Source: Desulfofustis limnaeus | Lineage (GTDB): Bacteria > Desulfobacterota > Desulfobulbia > Desulfobulbales > Desulfocapsaceae | Direction: 5' to 3' | NCBI RefSeq assembly: GCF_023169885.1 | Contig: NZ_AP025516.1 | Location: 2,552,501 to 2,616,500 of the forward strand | DNA: 64,000 nt | Part shown: positions 45,524 to 54,709 of the stretch, piece by piece | Layout of the letters: each line of letters starts with the position of its first letter | Position numbering within the stretch: position 1 is the first letter of the stretch | Translations under genes and position numbers: made by a program | The notes under the pieces: generated by a model | What the model saw: only the letters and a program-made list of their open reading frames with translations | Databases searched by the model: none | Told to the model about the DNA's origin: nothing

Positions 45524-45948
45524 TGGTCACCTCAATTTATTTATCGAAATCAAAAGGTTAATTTTTTTTGCTCTGCCCGTGAGCGCATCATCGAGACCGA
45601 AGCCGTCATTGCATGTTCCTGTCCGCGAACCTTAGCGAAAGCTTACGCATGAAGCCTGATGGATTGTGCCCCCGAGTTCACCGATGGTCTGGAGATGCCA
45701 CACGACTTTGCTCTGAAATCAACCTCCTTAGAGAAGGAAGAGGGCGTATCTGAGAGAACGGTATTAGAAAGGGCAAAAGAGAGAATCCACAGGTGTGTGC
45801 ATATCAATAGCCTCCTCTACTACTATGCACATTCTACATGTTAGGAACTGTCCTTCTATTGCTGTCATCATGCTAATTTATTTAAATATATGGTTGTGTG
45901 TATAAAATTACGTTTTTTTCGTTTTTATATACATACACCTCTGATGCT
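45524..45948. other. AT-rich intergenic region
   Basis: 425 bp without a gene that I can support. The part from 45840 onward is strongly AT-rich. It separates two minus-strand gene groups and should contain the promoter of the zinc-ribbon gene. Confidence 0.35.
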
Positions 45949-46852
45949 TCATTCGTTCGCTGCTACGTAATCCTGGTACGCTTCTACCAGTCGGCGAGTT
46001 TCCTCGATCCCCAGCTCTCTTTCATGCTTTGGATTCACCGCGGCTTCAATCTTCATCTCAGCGAAATACTGCATGACTCGATCTTTATGCTGACGCTGGC
46101 ACAAGCAACCGTCATGCACTGGCAGTATAACGATCCCGTCCCTCATGCCTTCTTCCATGATCTTCAACATGATCATTCCTTCAGTTCTCTGAAGAGCACC
46201 CCAATTCGGTCGATAGAAACTGTCTCGGATGCCCATATGATGATGCTCAAGGCTCTGGATAACCTCTAGCAAACGCTTTTTGTCACCGCCAAGTTTGGTC
46301 TCAAAGTCTTGTTTAAAACTCTTTTTGAACGTCGCGATTACCGCATCCCGGCCCCGCTCGGGTGACATTTCGCACTTGGTGTTCATCATCAGGAGCATTG
46401 CCTTTTTTGCTACCTTGCGCTCCTTCGGGTCAGAATAGACGTATGGGTCTCCAGGAGGCATTTCTCTGTTTGCCTGCCGATACAACAACTGGACATGCAT
46501 CCCTTTGCCATCAATATCCGTGGTCAACTCACCATCGATTTTGATGCTCCGGCGCAGCATCTGCTTCATGCCAATCCAAAACGCTCCGTACATCCGTCCC
46601 CCCATCGTCAGGTCTTCATCGTTGAAAACAAAATACGGAAGTATTTTTGCCGGATCAGGAACAATCAACTTCTGTTTACCCTGAACGAGTTGCGCGGCGT
46701 TGAATATCTCAAACTCCTCTTTAGTGAGTCCTGTCTCGATCCTATGCTCCAGATAGAACTGCCAGATAGCCTCAAGCCGTCTGCCAATTTCTGTCTCACA
46801 GCGCTTGAGTGCATTACTGAATTTATCTCCCTCACCTTTCTTGTTGTAAATA
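45949..46852 (-). pseudogene. 3' part of a replication-type gene split by an ISNCY-type element
   Basis: This continues in frame from the 5' part at 48551-48987 once the IS and one TAAATA copy are removed, giving a 444-residue protein. The C-terminal part shows FYRPNWGALQRTEGMIMLKIMEEGMRDGIVILPVHDGCLC. The LPVHD-type motif is found in plasmid and prophage replication proteins and some polymerase-like domains. An internal TTG at 46668 could start a partial product. Probably the island A replication or maintenance protein, now inactive. Confidence 0.7.
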
Positions 46853-48550
46853 GTGTCCGTCCGGAAAGGGCGATATTTTGTTAAACATCAAGGGACAAAA
46901 CGGCGCTGCCTTGAAAGAGACGGCGATTTTCAACGCGCAGGCGGGCATGACACCCATTCCTAACACCATCAAGACGCCGATTTTTCGATCTGCAGACGCA
47001 CCTCGGCTGTTTCGTCCCGGTACCTTCTTTTTTCTCGCTGCTCTCTCAGGCCGTGGCCAGCTGAATACGGGCCAGCACCGTGAGGTTGTAGGCAACAATC
47101 GCACTCCAGATATATGCCTTGAAGCCTTCCCAACCCGACCAGTTGCAACGCTTCAGCCCATAGCTTCGTTTCAACGTCGAAATGTTCGCCTCGATCCCGG
47201 CTCGAAAATTGCGCAACCGCCGATAAACCCACGTGCTCTTGGCCATGTCCACGATCGACAGACCGCGCTTCTTGGCAAAGACCACATCCTTGACGTCTGC
47301 TGCCTTGGCTCCCGCCAGGTTCGCCTGCGAAGCAAAGCCGCCATCCGCCGTGCTCTGCCGGGGCGGGCGTCCATACCGCTCGATATGCCGCTTCAACAAC
47401 GGCAGAAACCGCTCGGCATCGGCCGGGTTGCCTCGTTCCACCAGGCAGTCAAGAATCAGGTTCGACGCACCGCCGGTCAGGAACACCTTGTGCCCAAACT
47501 CCGTCTCACGCCGTCCTTTGACCAGGATGTCGGTGTGCGTCTCAAACAGCGACACGATCTTCTCCGACGCCGGTACCTGTTCACCTTTGAACACCCGTCG
47601 CTCGGTCTGGTCCATCACCCGCCGCAGCAGGTCAATGGCACGGGACAGTTTCTCGGCCAGCGCCCGGGCGTGAGTGTAGTCTTCAATCGAGTCTCCGCCG
47701 AAGTCGGCAAGCTCGGGGATCGCCTGCTCCGCATAAGCGATCACGCGACCGGCATAGTGCAGCATATCCCGGTAGGCCGTCTGGCGTGTCTCCTGCTTGG
47801 TAGCGTTCTGGATGGACAGCAACCGCTTCTTCACCACCCGCCGATGATCGCTGCACCCATAGCCGGGACAGGGGCTGAGTTCCTTGCCCTCAAACAGCCA
47901 GCGGGTGATGACCCGGATCCCGTCCCAGAGCAACGTCGCATCGGTCGGCCGGTGGATATCCGTTTGGACGGCGGTGGAGTCGAGTCGGATCTTCCGGCCG
48001 TTCTCGATCTTAGCCTGCTGGGCGTAGGCGAGCAGAAACTGGTGAATCGCCAGCCAGGCCTCTTCGCTCAGGGCCTTGATATTTTCCTGCAGGGTCGATT
48101 TGGCCGGAAAGTGTCCCGGTTCAAGGCGGACGAAGCTGCGAAACGAATGGGAGTCGGCCAGATAATAGGCCAGATCATCGTAGCTGAGTTCGCGGAACTG
48201 TTTGAGGAGCGTGCAGCGGACTACCTGTTCGGCAGTCATGCCCTGGCGGCCGGTATCGGAGCGGCTTTTCTTGAGCAGATCGGCATAGGCCTGGTCAAGC
48301 AGATGGTGGTCGGTTGCCAGGATGGCGTCCATCTGTTCCAGCTCACGAGGTCCGGGATGTTTGCCAAGAACCTCGAAGATCGTGGTTTGTGGATTGCGTT
48401 TTCTGCGCATGGACTCACCGATCAGATGGTAAATATCGAAACATATCGGTTGGTTGTCTCGCTCAGTGTAACAGATCGGCAGAAAAAATGCAGCCTGTTT
48501 TGTCAGGATTGTGAAACATTTTCAAACCGTTAGGGTTTCCGGACAGAAAC
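46853..48550 (-). mobile_element. ISNCY-type element (1698 bp, TSD TAAATA)
   Basis: Ends GTGTCCGTCCGGAAAG and, inverted, GTTTCTGTCCGGAAAC form imperfect repeats. The 6-bp duplication TAAATA lies at 46847-46852 and 48551-48556. Removing the element plus one duplication restores an open frame across both sides, which confirms the limits. Confidence 0.88.
47046..48410 (-). CDS. DDE transposase, ISNCY (ISDol1-like) type
   Basis: 454 residues starting MRRKRNPQTTIFEVLGKHP. The N-terminal DUF772-like region (TAEQVVRCTLLKQFRELSYDDLAYYLADSHSFRSFVRLEPG) is followed by KIRLDSTAVQTDIHRPTD (first Asp), RQSTADGGFASQANL (second Asp) and FRAGIEANISTLKRSYGLKRC (Glu). I assign it to the unclassified ISNCY/ISDol1 group from memory of these motifs. 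The gene is complete. Confidence 0.88.
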   Translation of the reverse strand: MRRKRNPQTTIFEVLGKHPGPRELEQMDAILATDHHLLDQAYADLLKKSRSDTGRQGMTAEQVVRCTLLKQFRELSYDDLAYYLADSHSFRSFVRLEPGHFPAKSTLQENIKALSEEAWLAIHQFLLAYAQQAKIENGRKIRLDSTAVQTDIHRPTDATLLWDGIRVITRWLFEGKELSPCPGYGCSDHRRVVKKRLLSIQNATKQETRQTAYRDMLHYAGRVIAYAEQAIPELADFGGDSIEDYTHARALAEKLSRAIDLLRRVMDQTERRVFKGEQVPASEKIVSLFETHTDILVKGRRETEFGHKVFLTGGASNLILDCLVERGNPADAERFLPLLKRHIERYGRPPRQSTADGGFASQANLAGAKAADVKDVVFAKKRGLSIVDMAKSTWVYRRLRNFRAGIEANISTLKRSYGLKRCNWSGWEGFKAYIWSAIVAYNLTVLARIQLATA

Positions 48551-48987
48551 TAAATAACAGCAGATTCTGGCCACTCCACCACACCGGTCGGCTCGTGTTC
48601 TCTAATCTCAGGAGCGAATGTGATAATTGATCTGGTCACTCCCTTTCCTTCTCTGGAAAGCAGGCCTCTGGACTCAAAGTGGTCCAAGGTTCTGAGAAAC
48701 GAGGTTTTAGCAAATCCTTCAGTATCCTTGGAGGTTCGCGAGAAGTTCTTCACCCTGAGATTGTTCTCCTGATGTGCGTTTGCCAGGATACAATCAACTG
48801 CTTCTCTGATGGCTGATGAGTCTTTTTTGTTCACGTTCATCATCGGGCATTGGCCGAGGAAAGCATCAGCCACGCTCTTGATAGGTCGCAGACTGAAGCG
48901 AAAATACGGCAGGTTCTCGTCGGACAGTTTTGTTTTCTTTGCCTTAATATACAGTGGTTCCGCTACCCTCAACATCCTCGTCATCAT
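48551..48987 (-). pseudogene. 5' part of the replication-type gene split by an ISNCY-type element
   Basis: Starts at the ATG at 48987 with GGGAGAAA upstream. It encodes MMTRMLRVAEPLYIKAKKTK ... a winged-helix-like segment (KTSFLRTLDHFESRGLLSREGKGVTRSIITFAP). The frame reaches a TAG formed at the IS junction. Upstream reading to 49227 overlaps the next gene and lacks a ribosome site. The protein would continue as YNKKGEGDKFSNALKRCE beyond the IS. Confidence 0.7.
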
Positions 48988-49109
48988 TCTTGTTTCTCCC
49001 GTTCCATAACAACATGGCAGGTGTCCTCGACGGGAGAGGCGAGAACATCTTTTCACAGATTCCCAGGTCTGCGCCTGCCATGCGGTTATGATGATTGTCT
49101 TAAAACGAT

Positions 49110-49373
49110 TTACCGATACGGCCGGTGACGGTACAGCGCACAAGTCGGACTCGTGCAGGTGCGGATCAGATCCCGCCAACCGGCATCGGGAAGTTCTTCT
49201 TCCGTGCCGCCGTAGCATTGATAGCACATAGCCGCAATCGCTGAGACCTTGCTCCCCGGATGAGCGTTCGCCCTGCGGACGAGATTGTGTTCATGCGCGA
49301 CCGCCTTCCCGGTAGCCGTTATCTGCGACCGACGCGCCCTTGCTTTTTTTGTTCGTCTTTCTGTCAAATTCAC
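49110..49373 (-). CDS. Small Cys-rich phage/island-type protein
   Basis: 87 residues from a GTG at 49373 with GAGGA upstream. The C-terminal part, AAMCYQCYGG...IRTCTSPTCALYRHRPYR, matches a common small prophage protein pattern (KCxxCxGG...VrxCxxxxCpLyxyR). It probably binds zinc. The basic N-terminus (RRTKKARARR) could contact nucleic acid. Function unknown. Confidence 0.68.
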   Translation of the reverse strand: MNLTERRTKKARARRSQITATGKAVAHEHNLVRRANAHPGSKVSAIAAMCYQCYGGTEEELPDAGWRDLIRTCTSPTCALYRHRPYR

Positions 49374-49585
49374 CGTTTCATCCTCAAATTTTGTACGATT
49401 GGAAGGAAGTGCGACTATTGACCCTCACCGGCTCTATTGTCGTTTTTTCACGCCGCTCGTCTTGAAGATTTCACCGCAGCGACGAAGCAGATTGGAAGGC
49501 CAGTATCTCAAACTCGTGATGCCACTGACGGCCAACATAATTTCCTGTGTCATTACAGCACCTCTCAATTACGTGGACTAGTCCA

Positions 49586-50503
49586 TCAAATAGCGATACC
49601 GGCAGACTCGATCGCCTTGATCACGGTTGTCCTGACCTTGGCCAGTTCGGTGATTTCTCGAGCCTGGATCGACTGCTCTTCTAGCATGCCTTCAACGTCG
49701 AGGTGTCGCGCCAGTGCCGCTCTGATTTCCTTTTCCAGCGTCGCAGGGTGCAGCGCGTCCAACTCAACCGCCAACCGACCAAACAGCTTCACATACTTTG
49801 CCGCGTTCGGGTCAGTCCACTTGAGAGCGTCAGGGTTGTGCGGGAGACGGTGCTGATAGACCTGCTCGGGGTTGAGGGCAAACCGGTCAAGCTTGACGTA
49901 GACGCCATGGTCTCTCATCAGCCGGTCGGAGATGGAAACCGGAATTTGCCATCCCGATGGATCGAGGTCACCGCCATAGACGATAACGGGCATTTGCCTT
50001 CTCCGCAGAGCTGCCTTCGCCCGGTCAGCATAATCCTTGAGGGTTGTTGCCGACGGATGTCCTTTGCAGAGAAAGATTTTCACGCAGTAAGGTAACCCTA
50101 CCCGCTCAAAGATACGGGCCAGCGCATCCTTCTCACACCAGAGCTCCACATAGTTTTCCTGATGCTGGACCAGGCAACGTTGGTAGTCGACGAGAAAATT
50201 GTCGAGTTGCTCTCTGATGAAATCGCTCATATCCGCCCAGCGATACTTTTCAGTGGTAGTTCGGGACCGATCCTCCATCACTGCCCAGGACATCTCCCCT
50301 TTGTTACGCATGGCGGTGGTGATCCTGGAGAGACGCTGATATTGCACCTCGTTGTTGTCGATGATCTCCTTAGCAACCAACTGGTAATAGAGCTGCCGAA
50401 GGGTCAGTGGCCAATAATCTCGCAGAGACTCGCTTATCTCTCCGATCTGTTCTTTTATGTAAAGCGTCTTGGCGCTTTGCTTTCTCCCTTTGGCCATCGT
50501 CAT
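49586..50503 (-). CDS. Topo VI A/Spo11-like protein with TOPRIM-type domain
   Basis: 305 residues. The N-terminal winged helix (LRQLYYQLVAKEIIDNNEVQYQRLSRITTAMRNKGEMSWAVMEDRSR) carries the tyrosines at the position used by Spo11/topoisomerase VI A proteins. It is followed by a TOPRIM-like part (YVELWCEKDALARIF with Glu, then VIVYGGDLDPSGWQI with the DxD). Similar stand-alone proteins occur on phages and islands, with activity unproven. The start overlaps the stop of the HTH gene upstream, so the two form a coupled pair. Confidence 0.72.
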   Translation of the reverse strand: MTMAKGRKQSAKTLYIKEQIGEISESLRDYWPLTLRQLYYQLVAKEIIDNNEVQYQRLSRITTAMRNKGEMSWAVMEDRSRTTTEKYRWADMSDFIREQLDNFLVDYQRCLVQHQENYVELWCEKDALARIFERVGLPYCVKIFLCKGHPSATTLKDYADRAKAALRRRQMPVIVYGGDLDPSGWQIPVSISDRLMRDHGVYVKLDRFALNPEQVYQHRLPHNPDALKWTDPNAAKYVKLFGRLAVELDALHPATLEKEIRAALARHLDVEGMLEEQSIQAREITELAKVRTTVIKAIESAGIAI

Positions 50504-50838
50504 TTCCCCCCAGCTCTTTGATTCCTTTGAATGTCAGGCACTGTGAGATTAGCAATCGCTTTGCGTTCAACAAACTCGTTTAGCCATTCTCGTTTGAAAA
50601 GGACTCGACTGCCGAGCTTGCTGTACTTGGGAGCGATCCCGTCCGTTATCCATTTGGAGAGAGTGCAGGGCCGGATACCGAGAAACGCAGCGGCCTCCTC
50701 TTTGTCCAACAACCGGTCGGTGGTCGCGGATGCTAGTTCATCCCGTACCGCCCTGATGATTTTTTCCTGAAGAACCTCAATCGCCTCATCGAAGACACTA
50801 CGTAACTGATCTGAAATAATAGAATTATCCATCGTCAT
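50500..50838 (-). CDS. Excisionase-type helix-turn-helix DNA-binding protein
   Basis: 112 residues from the ATG at 50838 (GAGGAG 11 bp upstream). The central MerR/excisionase-type HTH reads LLDKEEAAAFLGIRPCTLSKWITDGIAPKYSKLGSRVLFKREWLNEFV. It could be the recombination directionality factor or a repressor of island A. Its gene is the first of the minus-strand operon facing away from att copy 2. Confidence 0.8.
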   Translation of the reverse strand: MTMDNSIISDQLRSVFDEAIEVLQEKIIRAVRDELASATTDRLLDKEEAAAFLGIRPCTLSKWITDGIAPKYSKLGSRVLFKREWLNEFVERKAIANLTVPDIQRNQRAGGK

Positions 50839-51524
50839 CAAAAAAGTGCTCCTCACCGGACTAACTCCGGTATCGTCTCAAAAGGGAATCGAGAGAAACC
50901 ATCGAGCAGGCGCTACCGATTCAAAGTATGAATCGCACGCCGGGCTCTTCAACTGCGTGACTGCCGGGAATGGTTACGACGATGCTGTGATGTTCACAAT
51001 GCAATCCTCCTGGTTCAGGATGAAAGCACCATGAGAGGGGGCGTCAAGATAGTCGCATTTTACAATCAGTAACAAACTTACTTGACGAATGCGTCCTCGG
51101 GGGTGTAAGTTGAACGCATAGAGTCCCTCTCATGGGGCTTGTGACATGAACCCCTCTTCCCAGTCGCGCGTCGCCAAACGTTGAATGGGATTGGGGTTCT
51201 GTTGTTTTATATGAACGCATGAACTCTCTATACCACAAATTCACGAAATCTGGTCAGTTTCACATAATGTTTTTTCAAAAAACCACCCAAACATATAATA
51301 TTAAAAGAAATATATTTTTCTAGTCACTTTTCTCGTCGTTGTCGTTCCTGAATTGTAACCCATCCTTATCCGATCCGAGCACCTCTGCCTTTAAAGGCAT
51401 ATCTTTCATTATACCATGCTTCCTAACAAATGCAGTATATTTTTCTATATGATTTGATGTACTTCAACAGATAATGACGTGAAGCGAAACCATTTAGAGG
51501 AGACGAGACCCTAACTCCGCGATT
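50839..51524. other. Control region of island A, right end
   Basis: About 690 bp without a gene. It contains the inverted repeat CATGAGAGGG (51030-51039) / CCCTCTCATG (51125-51134). Direct repeats of TGAACGCAT lie at 51112 and 51212, and AACTTACTTGACGAATGCG is followed by related half-sites. These probably belong to promoters and operators of the minus-strand operon. The last 280 bp are AT-rich. Confidence 0.45.
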
Positions 51525-51544
51525 CATAGAACCGGCATAGAACC
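51525..51544. repeat. Integrase arm-like repeats, right end of island A
   Basis: CATAGAACCGGCATAGAACC, identical to 38103-38122 at the other end of island A and in the same orientation. It lies 46 bp from att copy 2. Confidence 0.65.
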
Positions 51545-51551
51545 AACAAAA

Positions 51552-51583
51552 AAGCGGCTACAGGACATATCCCGTAACCGCTT
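51552..51583 (-). terminator. Terminator hairpin beside att copy 2
   Basis: AAGCGGCTACAGG pairs with a slightly mismatched GTAACCGCTT arm, with A-run 51547-51553 (T-run on the minus strand). It is similar to the hairpin at 37891-37921. It would terminate the reconstituted tRNA-Arg transcript when island A alone occupies the site. Confidence 0.7.
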
Positions 51584-51590
51584 GATTTTA

Positions 51591-51637
51591 CTGGTGCACC
51601 AGGAGAGATTCGAACTCCCGACCTACGGATTCGTAGT
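51591..51637. repeat. att site copy 2, junction of islands A and B
   Basis: 47 bp identical to copies 1 and 3. It marks the boundary between the two tandem elements. Confidence 0.93.
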
Positions 51638-51757
51638 ACGAAGACAAAAGCATTGAATGGCATTGAGGATTACTCATATATGCACGAATATATAGATTAA
51701 TAGTTTATTTTGTTGATATGATCAACGGCTTTCAATTGACAGGTATTGCTGAAATAT

Positions 51758-51776
51758 GCTTACATAGTGCTTACAC
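51758..51776. repeat. Integrase arm-like repeat, left end of island B
   Basis: GCTTACATAGTGCTTACAC contains two GCTTACA/GCTTACAC direct units, followed by an inverted TTACGTAAGC at 51791-51800. The same motif with one change occurs at 63603-63621, the right end of island B. It differs from the arm repeat of island A. Confidence 0.65.
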
Positions 51777-51846
51777 GGGAGATCTTCGGTTTACGTAAGC
51801 ATTCGTTAACGCGTCTCCCTCCACCTCTGCCGCAGGGGGCTATATA

Positions 51847-53166
51847 ATGGAGCGGATCAAATTCACCACTGGTCGCATTCGCGACTTGCAACATCCCGCA
51901 AGCGGCCAGGTGTTTTATTGGGACAGCGAGGTGAGAGGTCTTGGCGTTAGGGCCACTCAATCTACCAAATCGTTCGTATACCAAGGTCGCATCAACGGGA
52001 AAACAATCCGCATCAAGATCGGCGATGTGAGGACCTGGACGATAGACTCAAGTGATCCGGGTAGGCCAGGAGCGCGGCAAGAGGCTCGACGACTGCAATC
52101 CTTGATAGACAAAGGAATCGATCCACGTCTTGAAAAACAAGAACGCCTGGAGTTGCAAACAAAACAACGAGCGAGTGAGCACAAACAGTACTTACTAGTG
52201 CGAGATGTTTGGGGCGAATACCTTGAAGATCGCAGGCCGCATTGGGGAGAGCGCCACTACCTGGACCATCTACGCCTCACCCACACCGGCGGAGACAAGA
52301 AGAAAAGAGGCAAAGGGAAGACAAAACCAGCAGCGCTGTCGTCTTTAATGGACCTAAAATTAGCCGACCTGACCTCGGAGCAGCTACGGTCATGGGCGAC
52401 GAAAGAAGCGCCCCAACGGCCCGGTCAGACCCGACTCGGATATACTCTTCTCCGGGCGTTCTTTAGTTGGTGCCAAGAGCGCTCTGATTATAAAGACATA
52501 ATTGATTCTGCGGCCTTCTCTAGTCGAATAAGAAAGGACCTTATTCCCAAGCAACGTCCTAAAAGTGACAGTCTTCAACGAGAGCAACTCAAAGCGTGGT
52601 TCTCGGCGGTGAGGAAGATCGGCAACAAAGTTATTTCGGCATATCTTCAGAGCTTACTTCTAACAGGGGCGCGGCGTGAAGAGCTTGCCCATCTTCGATG
52701 GTCCGACGTCGATTTCAGTTGGAACAGCTTGGCTATACGTGACAAAGTAGATGGGTCAAGAACCATACCGCTGACCCCTTATGTTGCCTATTTGCTAATG
52801 GGATTGCCGCAACGTAACCAGTGGGTGTTTTACAGTCCCCGTGCAAAGGACGGCCGACTCCAAGAGCCTCGCAAAGCACATGAGCGGGCATTAACCGAAG
52901 CTGGCATCGATAACCTTTCCATTCACGGTCTGCGCCGGTCATTCGGCACCTTGTCTGAATGGGTGGAGACTCCTGTCGGCATTGTCTATCAAATAATGGG
53001 CCACAAACCATCGGCTACAGCCGAGAAACATTATCGTTCAAGGCCTATTGATTTACTACGCAAATGGCATACTAAGATTGAAGAATGGATTCTTGAGCAA
53101 GCAGAGATAGAAATAAGCGAATACCGGCGAGAGAGTGGTGATTTAAAACTCGTCTCAGGAGAATGA
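51847..53166 (+). CDS. int: Tyrosine integrase of island B
   Basis: 439 residues. The N-terminal arm-binding domain of DUF4102 type (DSEVRGLGVRATQSTKSFVYQGRINGK) is followed by a core-binding domain (residues 110-220). The catalytic residues are Arg in LLTGARREELAHLRW, His-x-x-Arg in IHGLRRSFGTL, His in IMGHKPSATAEKHYRSR and Tyr in HYRSR. It integrates at the same tRNA site as the island A enzyme despite low similarity. The sigma-54 activator gene starts 4 bp after its stop, so both may be co-transcribed. Confidence 0.93.
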   Translation: MERIKFTTGRIRDLQHPASGQVFYWDSEVRGLGVRATQSTKSFVYQGRINGKTIRIKIGDVRTWTIDSSDPGRPGARQEARRLQSLIDKGIDPRLEKQERLELQTKQRASEHKQYLLVRDVWGEYLEDRRPHWGERHYLDHLRLTHTGGDKKKRGKGKTKPAALSSLMDLKLADLTSEQLRSWATKEAPQRPGQTRLGYTLLRAFFSWCQERSDYKDIIDSAAFSSRIRKDLIPKQRPKSDSLQREQLKAWFSAVRKIGNKVISAYLQSLLLTGARREELAHLRWSDVDFSWNSLAIRDKVDGSRTIPLTPYVAYLLMGLPQRNQWVFYSPRAKDGRLQEPRKAHERALTEAGIDNLSIHGLRRSFGTLSEWVETPVGIVYQIMGHKPSATAEKHYRSRPIDLLRKWHTKIEEWILEQAEIEISEYRRESGDLKLVSGE

Positions 53167-53170
53167 AAAA

Positions 53171-54466
53171 ATGATTTCTAGCTTCGAAAAATTCGAACCA
53201 ATCCCTGGGCTGCACGGTTGCATTCGGAGATTTAGATCCCTTCTCAAAGTATCGGAGAAATTTGATCATATTCTCATTAGAGGTCCGCGTGGCTGTGGAA
53301 AAAGCTATTTTTTGAAAGAATTTATTGAGGGGAATGACCTTCCTGATGAGGTTGCACATATAAACTGCGCCACAATTCACCCCGCAACTGCGGAAAGCGA
53401 GTTGTTCGGACATGTTCAGGGGGCTTTCACAGGTGCACACAAGGAGGTAGTGGGGCATATTAAGTCAGCAGAAAAACACGGTGTATTGCTGCTCGAAGAA
53501 ATTAATAGTCTTCCTTTAGAGATACAGGCGAAATTATTAGTGTTCATGGAAACCATGACTTATTACCCTATGGGAAGCCGGAAAAAAGAGACAGCAGAAG
53601 TTAGAATAGTAGCAACAGCAAACAACGAAACTGCGCATGGGATTCGTTTCGACGTTGAGGACAGATTCAAGATAACTATTGACGTCCCTCCCCTATATCT
53701 TCGCAGAAATGACATTTTTTATTATGTAGGATTGCGTTATCCCAACATGGAATTTGGTATTTACGATCTTTTTCGATTATATAACAGGCCTTGGCCTGGA
53801 AATTTTAGAGAACTTGAAAAAGTACTTTTTGAAAGGAAAAGTGGCCTTGAAATTGGTTCGTTTTTCCCTACTTTTTCAACACATTTTCACGAATTAATTG
53901 ATCAGATCGATTATTCTGCAATGATCAATATTGATCGGCAATCACGAAAAAAGAGAAGCGACAGAAAAACAGTCAACGATTCTAATAAGGGATATTTTTG
54001 CAAGATTAGTCTTTCAAAGAAACCGGTAGCTGTTTGGATTGATTTTCTAATGGGTAGCAAAGAAACACTAAGTGGTATTGAATTTGTCGGTGATCGCGGT
54101 AATAGTTTGTTTCCGCTCCCATTGTACAAATCAGTTACGATTACTATTTACGATAAAAACAAGAAAGAAATTCAAAAATTGCCAGACGGTTTTGTGCCTA
54201 ATACTTTATCTAAAATTTATGGTAGTGGTTCTCTCAAGTATCATAAAGATATTTTTGAATATCCAGAAGAAACAGAAAGCAAAAAGATGGAAAGTTTGAC
54301 ACCGCAGCAGGTAGCCAATTATTTAATTAGCAATCAAGGAGTGTTCCCGGAAGTAATGCGATCAATTGTTGAAAATCACCAATGTGGAGGACAGTCAAGA
54401 CTTTCTGAAATTTTGGGAGTACCGAGAAACACCATTTCTAACTGGAAAAAGTCAGGTCGTTTTTAA
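53171..54466 (+). CDS. Receiver-less sigma-54-dependent activator (AAA+, GAFTGA)
   Basis: 431 residues. The protein begins directly with the AAA+ domain: Walker A GPRGCGKS (38-45), the sigma-54 contact loop GAFTGA (84-89) and Walker B GVLLLEE (104-110, with Glu where Asp is usual). NRPWPGNFRELEKVLF is the conserved WPGN-REL segment. A unique 110-residue domain (about 255-365) precedes a C-terminal HTH (RLSEILGVPRNTISNWKKSGRF). As in PspF there is no N-terminal sensor, so activity must be controlled by synthesis, by another protein or by the middle domain. It lies between the integrase and a sigma-54 promoter that it presumably activates. Low G+C. Confidence 0.88.
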   Translation: MISSFEKFEPIPGLHGCIRRFRSLLKVSEKFDHILIRGPRGCGKSYFLKEFIEGNDLPDEVAHINCATIHPATAESELFGHVQGAFTGAHKEVVGHIKSAEKHGVLLLEEINSLPLEIQAKLLVFMETMTYYPMGSRKKETAEVRIVATANNETAHGIRFDVEDRFKITIDVPPLYLRRNDIFYYVGLRYPNMEFGIYDLFRLYNRPWPGNFRELEKVLFERKSGLEIGSFFPTFSTHFHELIDQIDYSAMINIDRQSRKKRSDRKTVNDSNKGYFCKISLSKKPVAVWIDFLMGSKETLSGIEFVGDRGNSLFPLPLYKSVTITIYDKNKKEIQKLPDGFVPNTLSKIYGSGSLKYHKDIFEYPEETESKKMESLTPQQVANYLISNQGVFPEVMRSIVENHQCGGQSRLSEILGVPRNTISNWKKSGRF

Positions 54467-54474
54467 AATAACAA

Positions 54475-54493
54475 AATGGAACAATGTTCCATT
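54475..54493. promoter_or_regulatory. Candidate upstream activator sequence for the sigma-54 promoter
   Basis: AATGGAACA-A-TGTTCCATT, a perfect 19-bp palindrome beginning 9 bp after the activator gene stop and about 120 bp upstream of the -24 element. Distance and symmetry fit an enhancer bound by a dimeric bacterial enhancer-binding protein. Confidence 0.62.
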
Positions 54494-54612
54494 AACTCGA
54501 ACAGACTCTAGTATTCCTCTCTTTTTTTCGCCCCCCGCTCCTGTTGCGCCGAAACAGGTAAAACACTGTCAAAATAGACCCTTAGGGTATGTAACGCTCC
54601 AAAAACATCCTT

Positions 54613-54628
54613 TGGCACGATAGTTGCT
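54613..54628 (+). promoter_or_regulatory. Sigma-54 (-24/-12) promoter
   Basis: TGGCACGATAGTTGCT matches the sigma-54 consensus TGGCACG-N4-TTGCW at every fixed position, with GG at 54614-54615 and GC at 54626-54627 in correct spacing. Transcription would start near 54640, about 70 bp before the gene at 54710. It is expected to drive the replication and packaging genes of island B. Confidence 0.85.
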
Positions 54629-54709
54629 TTCGATACGTTGGGTTCAATAGTTATTTCTTTATAACGTCTTAACACAATTGAATAAAAAAAAATCAAGAGG
54701 GCTGGCCAG

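Larger units (their letters stand above)
37929..51637. mobile_element. Integrative island A in tRNA-Arg(ACG)
   Basis: Bounded by the 47-bp att copies at 37929-37975 and 51591-51637. Its integrase is the first gene at the left end. The arm-like repeat CATAGAACC occurs at both ends. Cargo and backbone include IS1634, a radical SAM protein, IS200, a serine recombinase, a zinc-ribbon protein, a replication-like gene split by an ISNCY-type element, a Cys-rich phage-type protein, and a TOPRIM protein coupled to an HTH protein. Conjugation or virion genes are not seen, so it is a plasmid- or satellite-like element, now partly decayed. Confidence 0.85.

Noticed and set aside
46878-48533. 551-residue plus-strand frame opposite the ISNCY-type transposase
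   Set aside because: Longer than the transposase frame but without any recognisable motif; the minus strand carries an intact DDE protein and the IS limits fit it.
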